From HIMB11 sp965657135 (GTDB lineage Bacteria > Pseudomonadota > Alphaproteobacteria > Rhodobacterales > Rhodobacteraceae), in NCBI GenBank assembly GCA_965657135.1, contig CBFHNF010000001.1, positions 124,001-188,000 of the forward strand: 64,000 nucleotides of DNA, read 5' to 3'. Under the pieces are notes generated by a model. The model saw nothing but the letters and a program-made list of their open reading frames with translations. It was not told the origin of the DNA and did no database searches. The translations under genes and the position numbers were made by a program. Positions 61,380-64,000 of this stretch are shown here, piece after piece; the stretch's first letter is position 1, and each line of letters opens with the position of its first letter.

Positions 61380-61968
61380 TTTTAACCGTCGCTCGTTTTT
61401 GGCGATGAGCGGGCTAGCGGTCTGTGCCATGACAACGACCGGATATGCTGCGACACCGCGGGATGCTGAAGTACTGATTACGCAATTAACAAGAGACATT
61501 AACAAAACAATTGAAACTCGTTCGTCTGATGCGTCATTGTTTCGTGAATTTGAAAAGATATTTAGAAAATATGCTGATGTCGCCACGATATCACGTTACG
61601 CGCTAGGTGCTGACGCTAGATCGGCCAGCAAAGAGCAGTTATCAGAATTTGGTGAGGTATTTGTAAGTTATATTTCACGAAAATACGGGGCGTATTTTAA
61701 GGACTTCATTGGTGGCGAAATTACTGTTGTCGGATCTCGTAAAGTCAAAAAATACTTTGAAGTAAAGACGACAACAAAATTGCGAGGGCAGGAACCTATG
61801 GAGGTTTTGTTCCACGTTTCTGATCGTTCAGGATCGTTATTATTGTTTAACTTATACGTCGAAGGTATTTCGATGCTGCTTTCCGAACGTAACGAAATCG
61901 GTTCCATGTTGGACAAGCGTCGCGGTGATTTGGATAAACTTATTGTTGACATGCGCGCGCTTGGGTAA
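61366..61968 (+). CDS. mlaC: MlaC/Ttg2D family periplasmic phospholipid-binding protein
   Basis: A 200-residue exported protein. The N terminus NRRSFLAMSGLAV is a twin-arginine-type signal, followed by a cleavage region near ATP around residue 30. The mature part has YADVATISRYALGADARSAS and FGEVFVSYISRKYGAYF, typical of the toluene-tolerance Ttg2D/MlaC family that shuttles phospholipids across the periplasm. The start overlaps the mlaA end. Use of the Tat route would be notable for MlaC, though Sec export cannot be excluded. Confidence 0.88.
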   Translation: MGVSNFNRRSFLAMSGLAVCAMTTTGYAATPRDAEVLITQLTRDINKTIETRSSDASLFREFEKIFRKYADVATISRYALGADARSASKEQLSEFGEVFVSYISRKYGAYFKDFIGGEITVVGSRKVKKYFEVKTTTKLRGQEPMEVLFHVSDRSGSLLLFNLYVEGISMLLSERNEIGSMLDKRRGDLDKLIVDMRALG

Positions 61969-61996
61969 ACTGGCGCTGCTACGCGTGAACCTATGC

Positions 61997-64000
61997 TTAA
62001 TCTAATCCAAAGATGCCGCGCAGTAGGCCTTCTATCGTTGCATCTTGCTTATTAGATGGCGCGCTTCTTTCTGGTTGGACGCTCGTTCCTGCGGTGTCCG
62101 TCAGTTTTCGCGACATTGGCAATTGTTTTGGCGCATCTTCTTGATGAATGCGCTGCATGGTTTCACGCCAAATTTCCGCCGGCAAACCACCACCGGTGAC
62201 ACCGGTGAGTGGGGTGTTGTCGTCGTATCCCATCCAAACACCAGTTACATAGTCTGCGGTGAAACCGATGAACCAAGCGTCACGCGCGCCCTGTGTTGTT
62301 CCCGTCTTGCCTGCGATTTCCCATTCGCCAAAGCTGGCGCGTTGGCCTGTGCCACTGCGGACTACGTTTTCCATCATCGACATAAGATCGCGGGCTGCAC
62401 TTTCGCGAATTACGCGTTCTTGGTTGCCGCCGCTACCGCTCATAAGTGGGGATGATTCTCCAGAAAGTCTTAATTCAACCAGGCCATAAGGTGTCACGGC
62501 AATTCCCTGATTTAAAATACCCGCATAAGCACCGGTCATTTCAATCAAGGTTGATTCAGATGCACCAAGGGCGATGGCAGGCCCTTGCGCTAAGTCGGTT
62601 AGAATTCCAAAATCAGCAGCAACGCGGCGCACATTTTCGCGTCCGATCGTCTCGGATATGCGCACAGCAGGAATGTTTAGCGATTGTCTTAAGGCTTCGT
62701 TTAGGGTGACGGTGCCATAAAATTCTTTGGTGTAGTTTTTTGGACTCCACGGGCCTGAACCTGGGATATCGATCGTGATGGGTTCATCTACAACGGTATC
62801 CATAGGCGAATAGCCAAGTTCCAATGCAGTTGCATAAACGAAGGGTTTGAATGCCGAACCCGTTTGACGCAACGCTTGGGTTGCACGATTAAAGGCGCCG
62901 GCGACTTTGCTTTGTCGTCCCCCAACCATCGCGCGGACGGCGCCATCTGCTGACATCACGACAATTGCGGCTTGCGCTTTGGATTCTTTACTGACCTTAT
63001 TTTCAAAAACCCAACTGAGCGCATCTTCTGCATGCTTTTGTAGTGTTGGGTCTAGTGTTGTTTGGATGATGACGTCTTCTGTCGTGGTTCTGGTCAAGAA
63101 ATCTGGGGCCTCTTGCATCACCCAATCTGCAAAATACCCACCTGCTTGCGCAGCGGCGGCGTCTGACAACTGCGCGGGGTTTATGCGTGCAATCTGGGCA
63201 GATGTGGGTGACAGGTATCCTTGGGCCTCCATCAATCCAATGATCAAATTAGCGCGTTCTTGTGAACGGGTCAGATTGTTTGTGGGCGCATAACGCGTGG
63301 GTGCGACCAGTAATCCAGCAAGCATAGCGGCCTCTGGCGCTGTTACGTCGGCCGCAGATTTTCCAAAATAGCGGTGCGACGCAGCTTCAAATCCGCGGGC
63401 ACCTGCACCTAAATAAGCACGCGCAAGGTAAATTGTTAGAATTTCGTCCTTTGTGTATTTGGCTTCTAGGGCAAGCGCAAAAGTGGCTTCTTTCACTTTC
63501 CGCCAAAGCGAACTTTCCTGACATTCGCGTTCATAGGCGCGTTCGGATTTCCATCGCTTCGGATCATAGGCTGTTCCCATACACAGCAGTTTTGCGGTTT
63601 GTTGGGTAAGTGTCGATCCGCCATGACCAGAAAGTGGTCCGCGTCCTTCGCGAAGGTTGATTCGAATTGCACTGGCAAGGCCGCGCGGCGAAACTCCGAT
63701 ATGTTGATAAAATCTTCGGTCTTCGGTCGCGATGATTGCATTCTTCAGATGAGGTGAAACTGTTTGTGCGGTAATGATCCCGCCAAATTGTTCCCCCCGC
63801 CAGGCAAACACCGACCCATTTCTATCTAGAAGAGTAACAGATCCCTTAGCACGCCCATCCAGCAAGTTTTGATAGGGTGGCAAAATTTGCATGTAATAGA
63901 TGACGCCAATGGTCAGTATTAATGTAATGACAACGGCTCCGCGCCAAAATATGCGCCACAGAATGCGCCAGATCAGGCTAAATAATCCAACAACGCTCCG
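61997..64000 (-). CDS. Class A penicillin-binding protein 1A-type (partial, N terminus beyond the window)
   Basis: The frame stays open to the right edge, giving 667 codons. An N-terminal hydrophobic anchor (GAVVITLILTIGVIYY) lies upstream of 63892. The GT51 glycosyltransferase domain follows (AIIATEDRRFYQHIGVSPRG, later GGSTLTQQTAKLLC). The transpeptidase domain has its active serine in TGSAFKPFVYATAL (SxxK), then QSLNIPAVR (SxN) and AGKTGTTQGARD (KTG). It polymerises and crosslinks peptidoglycan. The C terminus is complete. The true start is outside the window, and the anchor shows that the ATG at 63892 is internal. Confidence 0.92.
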   Translation of the reverse strand, partial: RSVVGLFSLIWRILWRIFWRGAVVITLILTIGVIYYMQILPPYQNLLDGRAKGSVTLLDRNGSVFAWRGEQFGGIITAQTVSPHLKNAIIATEDRRFYQHIGVSPRGLASAIRINLREGRGPLSGHGGSTLTQQTAKLLCMGTAYDPKRWKSERAYERECQESSLWRKVKEATFALALEAKYTKDEILTIYLARAYLGAGARGFEAASHRYFGKSAADVTAPEAAMLAGLLVAPTRYAPTNNLTRSQERANLIIGLMEAQGYLSPTSAQIARINPAQLSDAAAAQAGGYFADWVMQEAPDFLTRTTTEDVIIQTTLDPTLQKHAEDALSWVFENKVSKESKAQAAIVVMSADGAVRAMVGGRQSKVAGAFNRATQALRQTGSAFKPFVYATALELGYSPMDTVVDEPITIDIPGSGPWSPKNYTKEFYGTVTLNEALRQSLNIPAVRISETIGRENVRRVAADFGILTDLAQGPAIALGASESTLIEMTGAYAGILNQGIAVTPYGLVELRLSGESSPLMSGSGGNQERVIRESAARDLMSMMENVVRSGTGQRASFGEWEIAGKTGTTQGARDAWFIGFTADYVTGVWMGYDDNTPLTGVTGGGLPAEIWRETMQRIHQEDAPKQLPMSRKLTDTAGTSVQPERSAPSNKQDATIEGLLRGIFGLD

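Noticed and set aside
1..64000. Search for tRNA or rRNA genes, insertion sequences, prophage genes, CRISPR arrays or integrase sites.
   Set aside because: No such structure was recognised on either strand; all long open frames belong to ordinary chromosomal genes or are opposite-strand shadows of them.

Overview
This 64-kb window is a chromosomal stretch from an alphaproteobacterium, almost certainly a marine Rhodobacterales (Roseobacter-type) species with moderate to low GC. The evidence is the gene content and order: dimethylglycine-dehydrogenase-type enzymes around a betaine-homocysteine methyltransferase homologue, a def / degenerate def / fmt string, cobC-cobD, accD-folC, an Irr-box-controlled mbfA, a 57-residue SDHAF4-type protein beside fmt, and several families I recognise mainly from Rhodobacterales (DUF1523, DUF3035, a conserved pseudo-receiver, a probable DUF6478 relative). 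I see no rRNA, tRNA, insertion sequence, prophage or CRISPR array. It reads as core chromosome with a little gene decay.

Layout. 1-5.2 kb: methylamine/C1 catabolism on the minus strand (two paralogous FAD oxidoreductases around a homocysteine methyltransferase), then a LysE exporter translationally coupled to an XRE-cupin regulator. 5.3-16.2 kb: rluA-type pseudouridine synthase, DUF1523 protein, FadR-type regulator, GNAT enzyme, smc, a lytic transglycosylase, cobalamin genes cobD-cobC, a CtrA-box-preceded pseudo-receiver and a glutathionyl-hydroquinone reductase. 16.3-25.9 kb: MalY-type lyase, def, pseudo-def, fmt, SDHAF4-like, rsmB, heparinase II/III protein, purH, lspA and a DUF3035 lipoprotein. 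25.9-29.5 kb: an active/inactive pair of M16 proteases and an orphan ureidoglycine aminohydrolase.

29.5-38.2 kb: an Rrf2/NsrR-type regulator that has lost its DNA-binding wing, cytochrome c', class III alcohol dehydrogenase (formaldehyde/S-nitrosoglutathione), a TetR regulator, mbfA behind a perfect Irr operator, an AEC carrier, S-formylglutathione hydrolase, soluble transhydrogenase and an ornithine-cyclodeaminase relative. 38-47.9 kb: alpha/beta hydrolase, MFS transporter, a frameshifted EAL-domain remnant, zapE, a LysM protein, folC, accD, a CPBP protease, a lipoprotein and a broken conserved gene. 47.9-64 kb: fadH-type reductase, LysR regulator, OmpA-type and AhpD-type proteins, GNAT, CinA-type protein, sfsA, map, rsmD, ferredoxin-type reductase, peroxiredoxin, FemAB-like protein, GDPD, RidA, mlaA-mlaC and the start-truncated part of a class A penicillin-binding protein.

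How the genes fit together. The demethylating oxidoreductases at the left edge can yield formaldehyde or methylene-tetrahydrofolate. The glutathione-dependent formaldehyde pathway (adhC at 30.9 kb, fghA at 34.8 kb) and the transhydrogenase are close by. The Rrf2, cytochrome c' and adhC genes also form a plausible nitric-oxide defence group. The densest regulatory signals are an Irr box, a CtrA box, two strict DnaA boxes within one shared 15-mer, a cluster of four GANTC sites, a three-copy 11-bp-period repeat and several dyads upstream of regulator genes. Convergent gene pairs are packed so tightly that most stop codons touch or overlap. All function calls rest on motif and family recognition by reading; no database search was run.
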